From assembly GCF_011067135.1 (NCBI RefSeq), contig NZ_JAAMOW010000005.1, positions 1-64,000 of the forward strand: a DNA stretch of 64,000 bases, written 5' to 3'. Below, piece after piece: positions 53,038 through 63,062 of this stretch (its first letter is position 1; each line of letters opens with the position of its first letter). Source of the DNA: Solimonas terrae. GTDB lineage: Bacteria; Pseudomonadota; Gammaproteobacteria; Nevskiales; Nevskiaceae. Position numbers and translations under genes: made by a program. The notes under the pieces were generated by a model that saw nothing but the letters and a program-made list of their open reading frames with translations, was not told where the DNA came from and made no database searches.

Positions 53038-54189
53038 TCATAAATCGTGCGACAGCACCAGACCGCCCCAGATCAGCGAGCGGTCGCCGGGCTCGGGCTT
53101 GAGCTCCGAAGTCTGGTAGCGCATCACCCACGACAATCGGTATTCGCCGGTGATCTGCGCGGTGACGCCGAGCCAGGCTTCGCCGATCAGCGGCCGCACC
53201 TCGTGATAGCTGTATTCCAGATCGCTGCCGCGGAACTGGCCTTGCAGGAAGCTGTTGTAAAGGCGTGCGTGCGCCTTGATGCCGCCCCAGACATACAGCT
53301 CGCGCACATCCGGGTGCAGCATGCTGCCGCCGGTCGCCGGCGCCGGTTCGGCGATGTACTCGACGCGATCCGGCGGGCCGGCCCACCATGGCGTGTTGAT
53401 GCGGCCCCAGCGCCATGACAGCGCCGCACTGCCTTCGGTCAGATAGCCGATGCTGGCGGCGACCGCGCTCTTGAATTCGTAGTGGGTGTGGTCGATCGAT
53501 GCGCCGGCGAGCTGCAGATCCTGGCGGGTCAGCGTGTAGCGGAAGGTCGGCTCGCCGCCGCTGGAGATCTGGTGATCCCAGCCGCGCGGTTTGCGCGCGC
53601 CGATCATGCTGTGGAACGCGTCCTGGAATTCCGGCACGACATGCAGGCCGAGCACGCCGATCGACAGGCTGCTGTGATAGACCGGCCCGCTGCCGTCGCC
53701 GATGTAGCTGCGGCCGTTCGCGACGTAGAGCAGACTCGCGTAGGGACGATCGCCGGCACGCACGTCGGCCTCCTTGATGGTGCCCGGTGTGAATGCCAGA
53801 CCGCCGAACTGCTGGCTGTGCAACTGGAACCCGATATCGACCGCCGCAGGCAGGAACAGGGCATCGAGCAGGCCCAGCGGCGCATCCGCCGACAGCCAGT
53901 TGCGCTGCGCGCGCCGGCCGGCCAGCGTGACCGCGATACCACCGGTGTAGTCCTCGTCGCGCTGCACCGGTGTCAGGCTGTCGTTGTCGAAATAGAAGGT
54001 CCAGCCGGCATCCTCCCTCTCGTTGCCCCAGGCATCGACCGGCGCGCCGGGTGGTGCGGCGGCGCTCGCCGGTCCGGTCGGCAGTGCCAGCAGCAGTGCG
54101 GCGAACACGGCGACTCGCGGTGCAGCGGCGCTACGGCTGCGGTCCATGCGGCCGGGTGCATCGAAAACAGCAGGGATTCTCATGTCCAT
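53038..54189 (-). CDS. LpxR-like lipid A deacylase (DUF2219)
   Basis: Outer-membrane beta-barrel, 383 residues, with a signal peptide (cut near ASAAA). Family blocks are WTFYFDNDSLTPVQRDEDYT with GGIAVTL, LHSQQFGGLAFTP, and AGDRPYASLLYVANG, which carry the Asn/Asp/Thr/His-type active-site region of LpxR. LpxR removes the 3'-acyloxyacyl chain of lipid A. GGAG is 7 bases before ATG 54189; the in-frame upstream start at 54258 would sit on the operators. Two TetR operators precede it, tying it to the pump regulon. Confidence 0.85.
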   Translation of the reverse strand: MDMRIPAVFDAPGRMDRSRSAAAPRVAVFAALLLALPTGPASAAAPPGAPVDAWGNEREDAGWTFYFDNDSLTPVQRDEDYTGGIAVTLAGRRAQRNWLSADAPLGLLDALFLPAAVDIGFQLHSQQFGGLAFTPGTIKEADVRAGDRPYASLLYVANGRSYIGDGSGPVYHSSLSIGVLGLHVVPEFQDAFHSMIGARKPRGWDHQISSGGEPTFRYTLTRQDLQLAGASIDHTHYEFKSAVAASIGYLTEGSAALSWRWGRINTPWWAGPPDRVEYIAEPAPATGGSMLHPDVRELYVWGGIKAHARLYNSFLQGQFRGSDLEYSYHEVRPLIGEAWLGVTAQITGEYRLSWVMRYQTSELKPEPGDRSLIWGGLVLSHDL

Positions 54190-54240
54190 GGCATCGCTCC
54201 GGGAGGCGGCGCCGGAACTCGGTGGCGCCCGCCTCGGAAA

Positions 54241-54256
54241 GTTACCGATCGGTAAC
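54241..54256. promoter_or_regulatory. TetR operator, LpxR side, distal copy
   Basis: GTTACCGATCGGTAAC, a perfect 16-bp palindrome and the best copy in the window. It is 52 bases before the LpxR-like start and 26 bases (start to start) from the second copy. Confidence 0.85.
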
Positions 54257-54264
54257 ACGCGGCG

Positions 54265-54294
54265 ACGTTACTTACTGGTAACATTTACTGTCAA
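54265..54294 (-). promoter_or_regulatory. candidate promoter of the LpxR-like gene
   Basis: On the minus strand, TTGACA (54294-54289, a perfect -35) and TAACGT (54270-54265) are spaced 18 bases. The operator at 54267-54282 fills the spacer. The geometry mirrors that of the pump promoter. The remaining gene-free sequence to 54527 shows nothing else I recognise. Confidence 0.55.
54267..54282. promoter_or_regulatory. TetR operator, LpxR side, promoter copy
   Basis: GTTACTTACTGGTAAC, imperfect inverted repeat with intact outer arms GTTAC and GTAAC. It overlaps the predicted -10 and spacer. Confidence 0.75.
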
Positions 54295-54527
54295 GCATGA
54301 CGGGACGAACGGCCGGTCCGTCGCAGCCTGTTGCGGCGGGTCGGTGCGCCGGCGTCGACGGCCGCCGCACGTCGGGCGATGTCTTCAGCGGATCCGGCGG
54401 TCGGCCGCGCTTCCCGGCGACGCAGGGAAATTCGCGCGCGGATGCCGTACGCGTGTGCCCGCATCGCCGATGCGCCGTGCAATCATCTAAACTAGCGCGC
54501 CCGAACCGACCGCTACGCCCTCGACAC

Positions 54528-54569
54528 ATGACGCAGCACCACCCGAAATCCTGGCGACGCTGGCACTGA
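54528..54569 (+). CDS. trpL: trp leader peptide upstream of trpGDC
   Basis: A 13-residue [16 protein letters not shown], has two Trp codons (54552-54554 and 54561-54563) and its stop lies 79 bases before trpG. Together with the peptide before trpE, this implies that both halves of the split Trp pathway are attenuated separately, as known for Pseudomonas. TAAACT (54488-54493) could be the -10 of its promoter. Confidence 0.78.
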   Translation: MTQHHPKSWRRWH

Positions 54570-54585
54570 GTCTTCCGCCACCGCC

Positions 54586-54602
54586 GATGCGCGCCGCGCA
54601 TC
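54586..54602 (+). promoter_or_regulatory. hairpin in trpG leader
   Basis: GATGCGC (54586-54592), loop GCC, GCGCATC (54596-54602), a perfect 7-bp stem 16 bases after the leader stop. Stem length and loop size equal those of the trpE leader hairpin (32148). No T-run follows. Confidence 0.5.
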
Positions 54603-54648
54603 GCTGCCGCCACTGTGCGGCCGTACCGCCAAACATCCGGGATTCACC

Positions 54649-55229
<581 letters not shown>

Positions 55230-55230
<1 letters not shown>

Positions 55231-56267
55231 TGAGCGGCCTGAGCCCGCAGCAGGCGCTGCAGCGGACCATCGAACATCGCGAGATCTTCCACGACGAGAT
55301 GGTCGGCCTGATGCGGCAGATCATGCGCGGCGAAGTCTCGCCGCTGATGACCGCGGCGATCCTCACCGGCCTGCGCGTCAAGAAGGAAACCGTGGGCGAG
55401 ATCGCGGCCGCGGCGCAGGTCATGCGCGAGTTCGCGCGTACGGTCGAAACGCCGGCCTACGCGCATTTCATCGACATCGTCGGCACCGGCGGCGACGGCG
55501 CGCACACCTTCAATATCTCGACGGCCTCGATGTTCGTGGCCGCCGCCGCCGGCTGCCATATCGCCAAGCACGGCAATCGCAGCGTCTCGTCGAAGTCCGG
55601 CAGCGCCGACGTGCTCGAAGCCTTCGGTGCGGCGATCGATCTGTCTCCGACGCAGGTCGCCGCCTGCATCGAGCAGACCGGCATCGGCTTCATGTTCGCG
55701 CCGAATCATCATCCGGCGATGAAGGCAGTGGCGCCGGTGCGCAAGGAAATGGGCGTGCGCACGATCTTCAATATCCTCGGGCCGCTGACCAACCCGGCCG
55801 GCGCACCGAACATCCTGATGGGTGTGTTCCATCCGGATCTGGTCGGTATCCAGGTGCGCGTGCTGCAGCGCCTCGGCGCGCAGAACGCGCTGGTGGTCTG
55901 GGGCCGCGACAACATGGACGAGATCACGCTCGGCGGCGCGACCATGATCGGCGAGCTGCGCGACGGCGAGCTGCGCGAATACGACATCCACCCGGAAGAC
56001 TTCGGCTTTGCGATGGCCGGCAGCCAGAACCTGCGCGTCGCCGACGCCGCCGAGTCGAAGGCGCGGGTGCTCGAGGCGCTGGACGACAGGCCCGGCGTGG
56101 CGCGTGACATCGTCGCCTTCAATGCCGGGGCGGCGATCTACGCGGCGCGGCGCGCCGACACGCTGATGGCCGGCATCGACGCGGCGAAAGCGGCGCTGGC
56201 GAGCGGCGCGGCGCGCGGGCGACTCGATGCCTTCGTTGCTGCCACCCGGCGCCTGAAAGCCGCCTGA
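55230..56267 (+). CDS. trpD: anthranilate phosphoribosyltransferase
   Basis: Joins anthranilate and PRPP. The 345-residue protein has the PRPP loop [35 protein letters not shown] and [12 protein letters not shown]. The start at 55230 is fixed by the TGATG overlap with trpG and the family N-terminus. trpC follows after 17 bases. Confidence 0.96.
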
Positions 56268-56284
56268 GCACGGAACGACTGCCG

Positions 56285-57085
56285 ATGTCCGACATTCTCG
56301 ACACCATCCTGGCCCGCAAGGCCGATGAAATCGCGCGGCTGCGCCAGCGCTATTCGCGCAGCGCACTCGAGGCGCTGGCCAGCGCGGCCGACGCGCCGCG
56401 TGGCTTCATCTCGTCGCTGGCGGCGAAGGTCGCGGCCGGCGGTGCCGGCGTGATCGCCGAGATCAAGCGCGCGTCGCCGAGCAAGGGGCTGATCCGCGAG
56501 GACTTCGATCCGGCCTGGCTGGCGCGCGAATACGAGGACGGTGGCGCGGCCTGCCTGTCGGTGCTCACCGACGAGAAATTCTTCCAGGGCCACAACGCGT
56601 TTCTCGTGCAGGCGCGCGCCGCCTGCGCACTGCCGGTGATCCGCAAGGACTTCATCGTCGACGACTGGCAGATCGTCGAAGCGCGCGCGATCGGGGCCGA
56701 TTGCGTGTTGCTGATTGCGGCGGCGCTGGCGCCCCTGCAGCTCAAGGCGCTGTACGCGGCGGCGCGGGCCTGGCAACTCGACGTGCTGGTCGAGGTGCAT
56801 GACCGCGGTGAACTCGATCAGGTGCTCGGTGCCGATCTCGCCGACGGCTGGTTGCTGGGCATCAACAACCGCAACCTGCGCAGCTTCGCGACCTCGCTGG
56901 ACACGACGCTCGATCTGCTGCCGCGGATTCCGGCCGATGTGCCGGTGGTGACCGAAAGCGGTATCGCGATGCCGGCCGATGTCGCGCGCATGCGTGCCGG
57001 CGGCGTGCATCGCTTCCTGATCGGCGAATCGCTGATGCGCCAGGACCGGCCGTCGGCGGCGCTGAAGACGCTGATCGGCGGCTGA
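56285..57085 (+). CDS. trpC: indole-3-glycerol phosphate synthase
   Basis: Cyclises CdRP to indole-3-glycerol phosphate. The 266-residue TIM barrel has IAEIKRASPSKGLIREDFDP (catalytic Lys), LPVIRKDFIVDDWQI, LLGINNRNLRSF and VTESGI. Unlike E. coli it is not fused to TrpF, which is absent from the window. Last gene of trpGDC, convergent with crp. Confidence 0.96.
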   Translation: MSDILDTILARKADEIARLRQRYSRSALEALASAADAPRGFISSLAAKVAAGGAGVIAEIKRASPSKGLIREDFDPAWLAREYEDGGAACLSVLTDEKFFQGHNAFLVQARAACALPVIRKDFIVDDWQIVEARAIGADCVLLIAAALAPLQLKALYAAARAWQLDVLVEVHDRGELDQVLGADLADGWLLGINNRNLRSFATSLDTTLDLLPRIPADVPVVTESGIAMPADVARMRAGGVHRFLIGESLMRQDRPSAALKTLIGG

Positions 57086-57109
57086 AGTCGCCGCCGCGGC
57101 GTCCGCGTT

Positions 57110-57748
57110 TCAGGCCGCGACCGGCTTGCTGACGCCGACCACCAGAATGCTGCGGCCCTGGGTCAGCACGATGCCGTCTTCTTCGAGTTTCTTCAGGACG
57201 CGGCCGGACATTTCGCGCGAGCAGCCGACCAGGCGGGCGAGCTCCTGACGGCTGGTGCGGATGATCGTGCCGCGCGGGTTGGCGACCGATTCGCGCTTCT
57301 TGGTCAGGTCGATCAGCGTGCGCGCCATGCGGCCGGCGACATCGAGGAACGCCAGATCGAACAGGCGGCGCGTCGTTTCGCGCAGGCGGCTGGCGAGCTG
57401 GCCGGCGATCTCGAACATGATGTCCGGATTCTCGCGGTAGAACTTCATGAACGCTTCGTAGTTCAGTTCCGCCGCCAGTGTCGGCGTGCGCGTGCGAACG
57501 ATCGCGGTGCGCGCCAGCTGGTCCTGGAACAGACACAGCTCGCCGAAGAAATCGCCCGGATTGAGGTAGGCCAGCACGATTTCGCGGCCGTTTTCGTCTT
57601 CGAGCAGGATGCTGACCGAGCCTTCGAGGATCAGGTAGATCGACTGCGGCGGGTCGCCGGCAAGCATGAGCGTATGCTTGGGCGCGTAACTGCGCTTGTG
57701 CGCCTGCTGCACGAAATTCTGCACGGCAGGCTTGCTGAAGATGGACAT
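57110..57748 (-). CDS. crp: cAMP receptor protein, Vfr/Crp type
   Basis: Global regulator, 212 residues. The cyclic-nucleotide domain has PGDFFGELCLFQDQLARTAI; the usual Arg-Ser of the cAMP phosphate cassette is Arg-Thr here. The HTH is TSRQELARLVGCSREMSGRV. It matches Vfr best and is in the Pseudomonas position between trpC and the OsmC gene. Start ATG 57748 (MSIFSKPAVQNF). Confidence 0.93.
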   Translation of the reverse strand: MSIFSKPAVQNFVQQAHKRSYAPKHTLMLAGDPPQSIYLILEGSVSILLEDENGREIVLAYLNPGDFFGELCLFQDQLARTAIVRTRTPTLAAELNYEAFMKFYRENPDIMFEIAGQLASRLRETTRRLFDLAFLDVAGRMARTLIDLTKKRESVANPRGTIIRTSRQELARLVGCSREMSGRVLKKLEEDGIVLTQGRSILVVGVSKPVAA

Positions 57749-57830
57749 CGACGCACTTCCCCCAAAGTTTGCCGTCCGGACGACAGCTGCGAAAATAGCA
57801 CAGCCATATCGGCGGATTCCGGAGATTGCC

Positions 57831-58253
57831 TTGAAAGCTCGCGTCAAATGGGCCGAAAACGCCGCATTCATTGCCGAAAGCGGCAGCGGACACGCCATCG
57901 TCTGCGACGGTCCGCCGGAGATCGGCGGCCGCAATCTGGGGCCGCGGCCGATGGAATTGCTGTTGATGGGCGTCGGTGCGTGCTCGGCCGTCGATGTCAC
58001 GCTGATTCTCAAGAAATCCCGGCAGCAGGTCCGCGACTGCTGGGTGGAGCTCGAAGCCGAGCGTGCCGAAACCGAGCCCAAGGTCTTTACCGCGATCCGC
58101 ATGCACTTCGTCGTCGTCGGTACCCGGCTCGCCGAAAATCACGTCAGGCGCGCCGTGGAACTGTCGGCCGAGAAGTACTGCTCGGCGTCGATCATGCTCG
58201 GCCGTGCCGGCGTGACGATCACTCACGACTACGAGATTCGCGAGGCCGACTGA
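57831..58253 (+). CDS. OsmC-family protein
   Basis: The 140-residue protein of the OsmC/Ohr superfamily may be a thiol peroxidase. The conserved ELLLMGVGACSAVDV carries one peroxidatic Cys, and EKYCSASIMLG the second. It starts with TTG at 57831: GGAG lies 6 bases before it and no ATG is near; the upstream ATG frames overlap crp. Divergent from crp, in the same order as in Pseudomonas. Confidence 0.88.
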   Translation: MKARVKWAENAAFIAESGSGHAIVCDGPPEIGGRNLGPRPMELLLMGVGACSAVDVTLILKKSRQQVRDCWVELEAERAETEPKVFTAIRMHFVVVGTRLAENHVRRAVELSAEKYCSASIMLGRAGVTITHDYEIREAD

Positions 58254-58414
58254 GGCCGGTTTCCGCAGCGGGCCGGCCATCGGCGGATTCACACAAGTGA
58301 CGCGGTTTTGACGCATAATCCGCCGCCCCAAGGGTGCGCGCCGGTTCCGGCGCGTTCGGCGTTTTGGGGGGCTCTCGCTTTGCGGGGCTTCCCTTGTATG
58401 ACTGGAGTACGACA

Positions 58415-59233
58415 TTGGCCAAGGCCAAGCCGAAACGGACCGACAATCCGAAACTGAAGCTGCTCGGCTTCAACAATCTGACGAAGTCGCTGTCGTTCAA
58501 CATCTACGACATCTGCTACGCGCGTTCCAAGCAGCATCAGCAGGAATACATCGAGTACATCGACGAGGCGTACAACGCCGAGCGCCTGACGGCGATCCTG
58601 ACCGAAGTGGCGCGCATCATCGGCGCCAATATCCTCAACGTCGCCCGTCAGGACTACGATCCGCAGGGCGCGTCGGTGACGATGCTGATTTCGGAAGGTC
58701 ATCTCGACGGTCTGCCGACGCCGGGCAAGAAGAAGAACGTCGACAAGGATTCGGTCGTCGCGCACCTCGACAAGTCGCATATCACGGTGCACACCTATCC
58801 GGAAACCCATCCGGACAACGGCATCTCGACCTTCCGCGCCGACATCGACGTGTCGACCTGCGGCAAGATTTCGCCGCTGAAGGCCCTGAACTATCTGATC
58901 AAGTCGTTCGAATCCGATATCGTCGTCATGGACTACCGGGTGCGGGGTTTCACGCGCAACGTGCGCGGCGCCAAGCACTTCATCGATCACTCGGTCGAAT
59001 CGATTCAGGACTTCCTCAGCGCCGACATCAAGAACCGCTACCAGATGATCGACGTCAACGTCTATCAGGAGTTCATCTTCCACACGAAGATGCGCCTGAA
59101 GGAGCTCGATCTCGACACCTACCTGTTCGGTGAAGGCGTGACCGAACTGCCGCCGCGTGAAGCCAGGAAGATTCGCGACAACGTCAATCACGAGATCAGC
59201 GAAATCTTCTACGGGATGAACATCTCGCGTTGA
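58415..59233 (+). CDS. speD: S-adenosylmethionine decarboxylase proenzyme
   Basis: Pyruvoyl enzyme making decarboxylated SAM for spermidine. The 272-residue E. coli-type protein has [20 protein letters not shown] and the self-cleavage site in [15 protein letters not shown] (Ser becomes pyruvate). It starts with TTG at 58415, as GGAG is 7 bases upstream and no ATG gives the right N-terminus. A terminator follows. Confidence 0.94.
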   Translation: MAKAKPKRTDNPKLKLLGFNNLTKSLSFNIYDICYARSKQHQQEYIEYIDEAYNAERLTAILTEVARIIGANILNVARQDYDPQGASVTMLISEGHLDGLPTPGKKKNVDKDSVVAHLDKSHITVHTYPETHPDNGISTFRADIDVSTCGKISPLKALNYLIKSFESDIVVMDYRVRGFTRNVRGAKHFIDHSVESIQDFLSADIKNRYQMIDVNVYQEFIFHTKMRLKELDLDTYLFGEGVTELPPREARKIRDNVNHEISEIFYGMNISR

Positions 59234-59256
59234 AGATCGTCGATGCGCGAACGTAA

Positions 59257-59286
59257 AAGGGCCGCACTGATGCGGCCCTTCTTGTT
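59257..59286 (+). terminator. rho-independent terminator after speD
   Basis: AAGGGCCGCA (59257-59266), loop CTGA, TGCGGCCCTT (59271-59280), then CTTGTT. The perfect 10-bp stem may serve the convergent coq7 as well. Confidence 0.85.
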
Positions 59287-59322
59287 CAGGCAATCGCGGC
59301 TTGCGCCGCTCCTGCAACGCGC

Positions 59323-60003
59323 CTACAGGCGGTAGGCGCCGAACTTCATCAGCTTCGCCACCTGGCGCATCAGGTCGCGCACCGGCATCGGGACCGGTGC
59401 GGCGCCGGCGTCGCGCGCCTCGTCGCCGTGACGCTGTTCGTCGCGGCGCATCGTTTCGAGGATCGCGCGGCTGCGCTCGTCGGTTTCCGGCAATTGCTGC
59501 AGATGCTCGTCGAGATGTTCCGAGACCTGCCTTTCGGTTTCCTGGACGAAACCGAGGCTGGCGGCGTCGCCGCGCAGGCCGGCGAGCGCGCCGATCGCGA
59601 ACGAGCCGGCGTACCACAGCGGCTGCAGCTTGCTGGGTGCGTCGTCGAGTTCCCGCAGACGCTCCTCGCACCAGCGCAGGTGGTCGCGTTCTTCGCGGGC
59701 GGCTTCGAGCAGATGGCGGCGGGTGTCCGGATCGCGCGCGGTCAGGGCCTGGCCGTGGTAGAGCGCCTGCGCGGAAATCTCGCCGGCGTGGTTGATGCGC
59801 ATCAGGCCGGCGACATGGCGGCGTTCGTCTGCCGGCAGTTTCGCGTCGCGCGCGCTGCCGGCGGGATTGGCGCGGCCGGCGCCATGACGGCGTTCGGCCA
59901 GCAGCGACAGGCCGCGGCCGATGAAGGACAGCAGCGGGTCGGCCGGGCCGGGCTCGCGTTCGGCCGGGCGCGGTGCGCGCGGCGACGGATCGGAAGGTTT
60001 CAT
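59323..60003 (-). CDS. coq7: ubiquinone biosynthesis hydroxylase Coq7
   Basis: Diiron monooxygenase, 226 residues, hydroxylating demethoxyubiquinol. Iron ligands lie in [46 protein letters not shown] and [13 protein letters not shown] Pro/Arg-rich N-terminal segment of about 20 residues precedes the fold. The position after speD matches Pseudomonas. Confidence 0.93.
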   Translation of the reverse strand: MKPSDPSPRAPRPAEREPGPADPLLSFIGRGLSLLAERRHGAGRANPAGSARDAKLPADERRHVAGLMRINHAGEISAQALYHGQALTARDPDTRRHLLEAAREERDHLRWCEERLRELDDAPSKLQPLWYAGSFAIGALAGLRGDAASLGFVQETERQVSEHLDEHLQQLPETDERSRAILETMRRDEQRHGDEARDAGAAPVPMPVRDLMRQVAKLMKFGAYRL

Positions 60004-60066
60004 GGTGCCATTCTAGCCGGCGGCGCATTACGTAGAATGCCCGCACCTTTCGCTTTCCTGCCGACC

Positions 60067-61089
60067 GTGCAACTCCGACCGAACCAGATCCATACGCATC
60101 TCGCCAAGGGTCTCGCGCCGCTGTATCTGGTGGCCGGCGAAGAGCCCTTGTTGATGCAGGAAACCCTGGACGCGATCCGCGCGGCCGCCCGCAAGGCCGG
60201 CTTCAGCGAACGCGAGGTGCTCGATGTCGAACGCGGCTTTTCATGGCAGCGCGTGATCGACGCCTGCGCGAGCCTGTCGCTGTTCGCCAGCCAGCGCATC
60301 GTCGAGGTGCGGATGACAGCCGGCCCGGACGACGAGGGCCGCAAGATGCTGCAGGCGCTCGCACCGCAGCTGCAGCGCGATACCTTGCTGATCGTCGTCT
60401 GTGGCGCGCTCGACAAGCGCCAGCGCGAGGCGGCCTGGTTCAAGGCGCTCGATGCGGCCGGCGCCAGCGTCTACGTCTGGCCGGTCAAGACCGAGGAATT
60501 CGTGCCGTGGCTGGACGCGCGCCTGAAGGCGGCCGGCGTGCAGATCGAGGCCGACGCGGTCAAGCTGCTGGCCGAACGCACCGAGGGCAATCTGCTGGCT
60601 GCCGCGCAGGACGTGGAAAAGCTCAAGCTGCTGTTCGCCGGCGAGCGCATCGATGCCGAAGCGCTGGCGCAGGCAGTCGCCGACAGTGCCCGTTTCGAGG
60701 CTTTCGATCTCAATGACCGCCTGCTCGACGGCGATGCGGTCGGCGCCGTGCGCAGCCTGCAGCGCCTGCGCGAGGAGGGGCTGTCGCCGCTGGAGATTCT
60801 CGGCGCGTTGTCCTGGTGCCTGCGCTCGCTGAGCAAGGCGGCGATCCACAACACCAGGGTCCGCGACGCCGCCACGGCGCTGGAAATGGCCGGTGTGCGG
60901 CGCTTCCAGCAGGCCAAGTACCTGAAAGCATTGCCCCGCGTGCGGCCCGGCGAGGCGATGAACTGGATGCGCCGCATCGCGCAGGTCGACCAGATGGTCA
61001 AGACCGGCCAGGACGCGGCGGCATGGGAAGAATTGCTAACATTGATTCTTGCCGCCAGCGGGGCGGCTCCGCGTCCCACCCGAACATGA
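60067..61089 (+). CDS. holA: DNA polymerase III subunit delta
   Basis: Clamp-loader subunit, 340 residues. [20 protein letters not shown] and [15 protein letters not shown] are typical of HolA, with an AAA+ fold lacking Walker A. I prefer GTG at 60067 because it gives the family N-terminus ([15 protein letters not shown]); an in-frame ATG at 60037 adds ten residues. Neither has a good ribosome site. The usual upstream neighbour lptE is absent, so a junction lies between coq7 and holA. Its stop overlaps proA by ATGA. Confidence 0.9.
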   Translation: MQLRPNQIHTHLAKGLAPLYLVAGEEPLLMQETLDAIRAAARKAGFSEREVLDVERGFSWQRVIDACASLSLFASQRIVEVRMTAGPDDEGRKMLQALAPQLQRDTLLIVVCGALDKRQREAAWFKALDAAGASVYVWPVKTEEFVPWLDARLKAAGVQIEADAVKLLAERTEGNLLAAAQDVEKLKLLFAGERIDAEALAQAVADSARFEAFDLNDRLLDGDAVGAVRSLQRLREEGLSPLEILGALSWCLRSLSKAAIHNTRVRDAATALEMAGVRRFQQAKYLKALPRVRPGEAMNWMRRIAQVDQMVKTGQDAAAWEELLTLILAASGAAPRPTRT

Positions 61090-62375
61090 ATGCTGCTGCA
61101 AAACCGGTCCGTGCCAAGGCCGACAACATCGCCGCCTATATGCACGAACGCGGACAGCGTGCGCGGACCGCGGCGCGGCTGATCGCGCGCGCCGACACCG
61201 GCACCAAGAACGCGGCGCTGTTCGCATTGGCGCAGGCGATCCTCGACGATGCCGACGCGATCCTTGCCGCCAACGCGCAGGACCTGCGCGAAGGCCGCAA
61301 CAAGAAGCTCGATGCGGCGCTGCTCGAACGGCTGGAACTGAACCGCGCGCGGGTCGACGCGATGGCCGACGGCGTGCGTCAGGTCGCGGCGCTGGCCGAT
61401 CCGGTCGGCGAGATCACCGACATGAAGCTGCGGCCGTCCGGCATCCAGGTCGGCCACATGCGCGTGCCGCTGGGCGTGGTCGGCATCATCTACGAATCGC
61501 GGCCGAACGTGACGGCCGACGCCGCGGCGCTGTGCCTGAAATCCGGCAACGCGGCGATCCTGCGCGGCGGCTCGGAAGCACTGCGCTCGAATCTGGCGAT
61601 CGCCCGTTGCCTCGAACGCGCGCTCGGCGACGCCGGTCTACCGAAGGACGCGGTGCAGATCCTCGACATCACCGACCGTCGCGCCGTCACCGAACTCGTG
61701 GCGATGCCCGAATTCGTCGACGTCATCATTCCGCGCGGCGGCAAGGGTCTGGTCGCTGCGGTGTCGGAAGCCGCGCGCGTGCCGGTGATCAAGCATCTCG
61801 ACGGCATCTGCCACGTCTACATCGACGCGGCGGCCGATCTGGAAAAGGCGGTCGCAGTCGCGGTCAATGCCAAGACCCAGCGTTACGGCACCTGCAACAC
61901 GATGGAGACCTTGCTGCTCGATGCCGCGATCGCCGAACGCGTGCTGCCGACGCTGGCCGAAATCTATACCGAGGCCGGCGTCGAACTGCGCGGCTGCGCG
62001 CGCACGCGCAAGCTGCTGCCGGACGCCAAGGCGGCGACCGAGGAAGACTGGCGCACCGAATACCTCGCACCGATCCTGGCGATCCGCATCGTCGACGGCC
62101 TCGACCAGGCGATCGATCACATCGAGACCTACGGCTCGCATCACACCGACAGCATCGTCACCGAGAACCTCACGCATGCGCGCCGCTTCCTGCGCGAAGT
62201 CGATTCGAGCTCGGTGATGGTCAATGCCTCGACACGTTTCGCCGACGGCTACGAGTACGGGTTGGGCGCCGAGATCGGCATCAGCACCGACAAGTTCCAT
62301 GCGCGCGGCCCGGTCGGACTGGAAGGCCTGACCTCGCTGAAGTGGGTCGTGATGGGCGACGGTTCGGTTCGTTGA
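61086..62375 (+). CDS. proA: gamma-glutamyl phosphate reductase
   Basis: Second step of proline synthesis. The 429-residue aldehyde-dehydrogenase-like enzyme has [20 protein letters not shown] and the catalytic Cys in [16 protein letters not shown]. It is translationally coupled to holA and followed by nadD after 24 bases, the same order as in Pseudomonas. proB is elsewhere. Confidence 0.96.
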   Translation: MNAAAKPVRAKADNIAAYMHERGQRARTAARLIARADTGTKNAALFALAQAILDDADAILAANAQDLREGRNKKLDAALLERLELNRARVDAMADGVRQVAALADPVGEITDMKLRPSGIQVGHMRVPLGVVGIIYESRPNVTADAAALCLKSGNAAILRGGSEALRSNLAIARCLERALGDAGLPKDAVQILDITDRRAVTELVAMPEFVDVIIPRGGKGLVAAVSEAARVPVIKHLDGICHVYIDAAADLEKAVAVAVNAKTQRYGTCNTMETLLLDAAIAERVLPTLAEIYTEAGVELRGCARTRKLLPDAKAATEEDWRTEYLAPILAIRIVDGLDQAIDHIETYGSHHTDSIVTENLTHARRFLREVDSSSVMVNASTRFADGYEYGLGAEIGISTDKFHARGPVGLEGLTSLKWVVMGDGSVR

Positions 62376-62399
62376 GCGCAAGCCTGTGATGAGCGATTC

Positions 62400-63062
62400 G
62401 TGAAGGCGATCGGCATCTTCGGTGGCGCTTTCGCGCCGTTCCACAACGGACATCTGCGCGTCGCGATCGAGGCGCGCGACAAGCTCGATCTCAACCAGGT
62501 GCGGCTCATTCCCACCGCGCATGCCGCGCATCGCCCGGATTCGCGCATCTCGCCCCTGCGTCGTCTCGAATGGCTGCGCCTGGCGGTGCGTCGCGAAAAG
62601 AACCTGATCCCGGACGACCGCGAAATCCAGCGCGCCGGTGTTTCCTACACCGTCGACACGCTCAGCGAACTGCGCCAGGACTTTCCGCGTGCGGCACTGG
62701 TGCTGATCATGGGCAGCGATGCCTTCGAGCACTTCCATACCTGGAGCCGCTGGCAACAGATCATCGATCTGGCGCATGTCGCGGTGATCACGCGGCCCGG
62801 CAGCGAACCGCGGCCGAGTGCGGAGACCCGCGAGATTCTCGCCGGCCGCCGCGCGCCCGACGCCGCGGCGCTGCATCGTCAGGCTGGCGGCCTGTGGCTG
62901 CCGCTGGAAATGCCGCTGCTCGACATTTCGTCGACGCGTATCCGTCGCCTGCTCAAGCAGGAGCGTTCCGTGCGCGCACTGGTGCCGGATGCGATACTCA
63001 ATGCCATGACCGCTGCGGACGTCGCGGCGCTGACCCAGGACAACGATGCCACGCAACACTAA
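62400..63062 (+). CDS. nadD: nicotinate-nucleotide adenylyltransferase
   Basis: Makes deamido-NAD from nicotinate mononucleotide and ATP. The 220-residue protein has the nucleotidyl-transferase motif GGAFAPFHNGHLRVAIEA and ISSTRIRRLL. It starts with GTG directly before IGIFGG. Its 3' end overlaps rsfS by 17 bases in another frame. Confidence 0.94.
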   Translation: MKAIGIFGGAFAPFHNGHLRVAIEARDKLDLNQVRLIPTAHAAHRPDSRISPLRRLEWLRLAVRREKNLIPDDREIQRAGVSYTVDTLSELRQDFPRAALVLIMGSDAFEHFHTWSRWQQIIDLAHVAVITRPGSEPRPSAETREILAGRRAPDAAALHRQAGGLWLPLEMPLLDISSTRIRRLLKQERSVRALVPDAILNAMTAADVAALTQDNDATQH

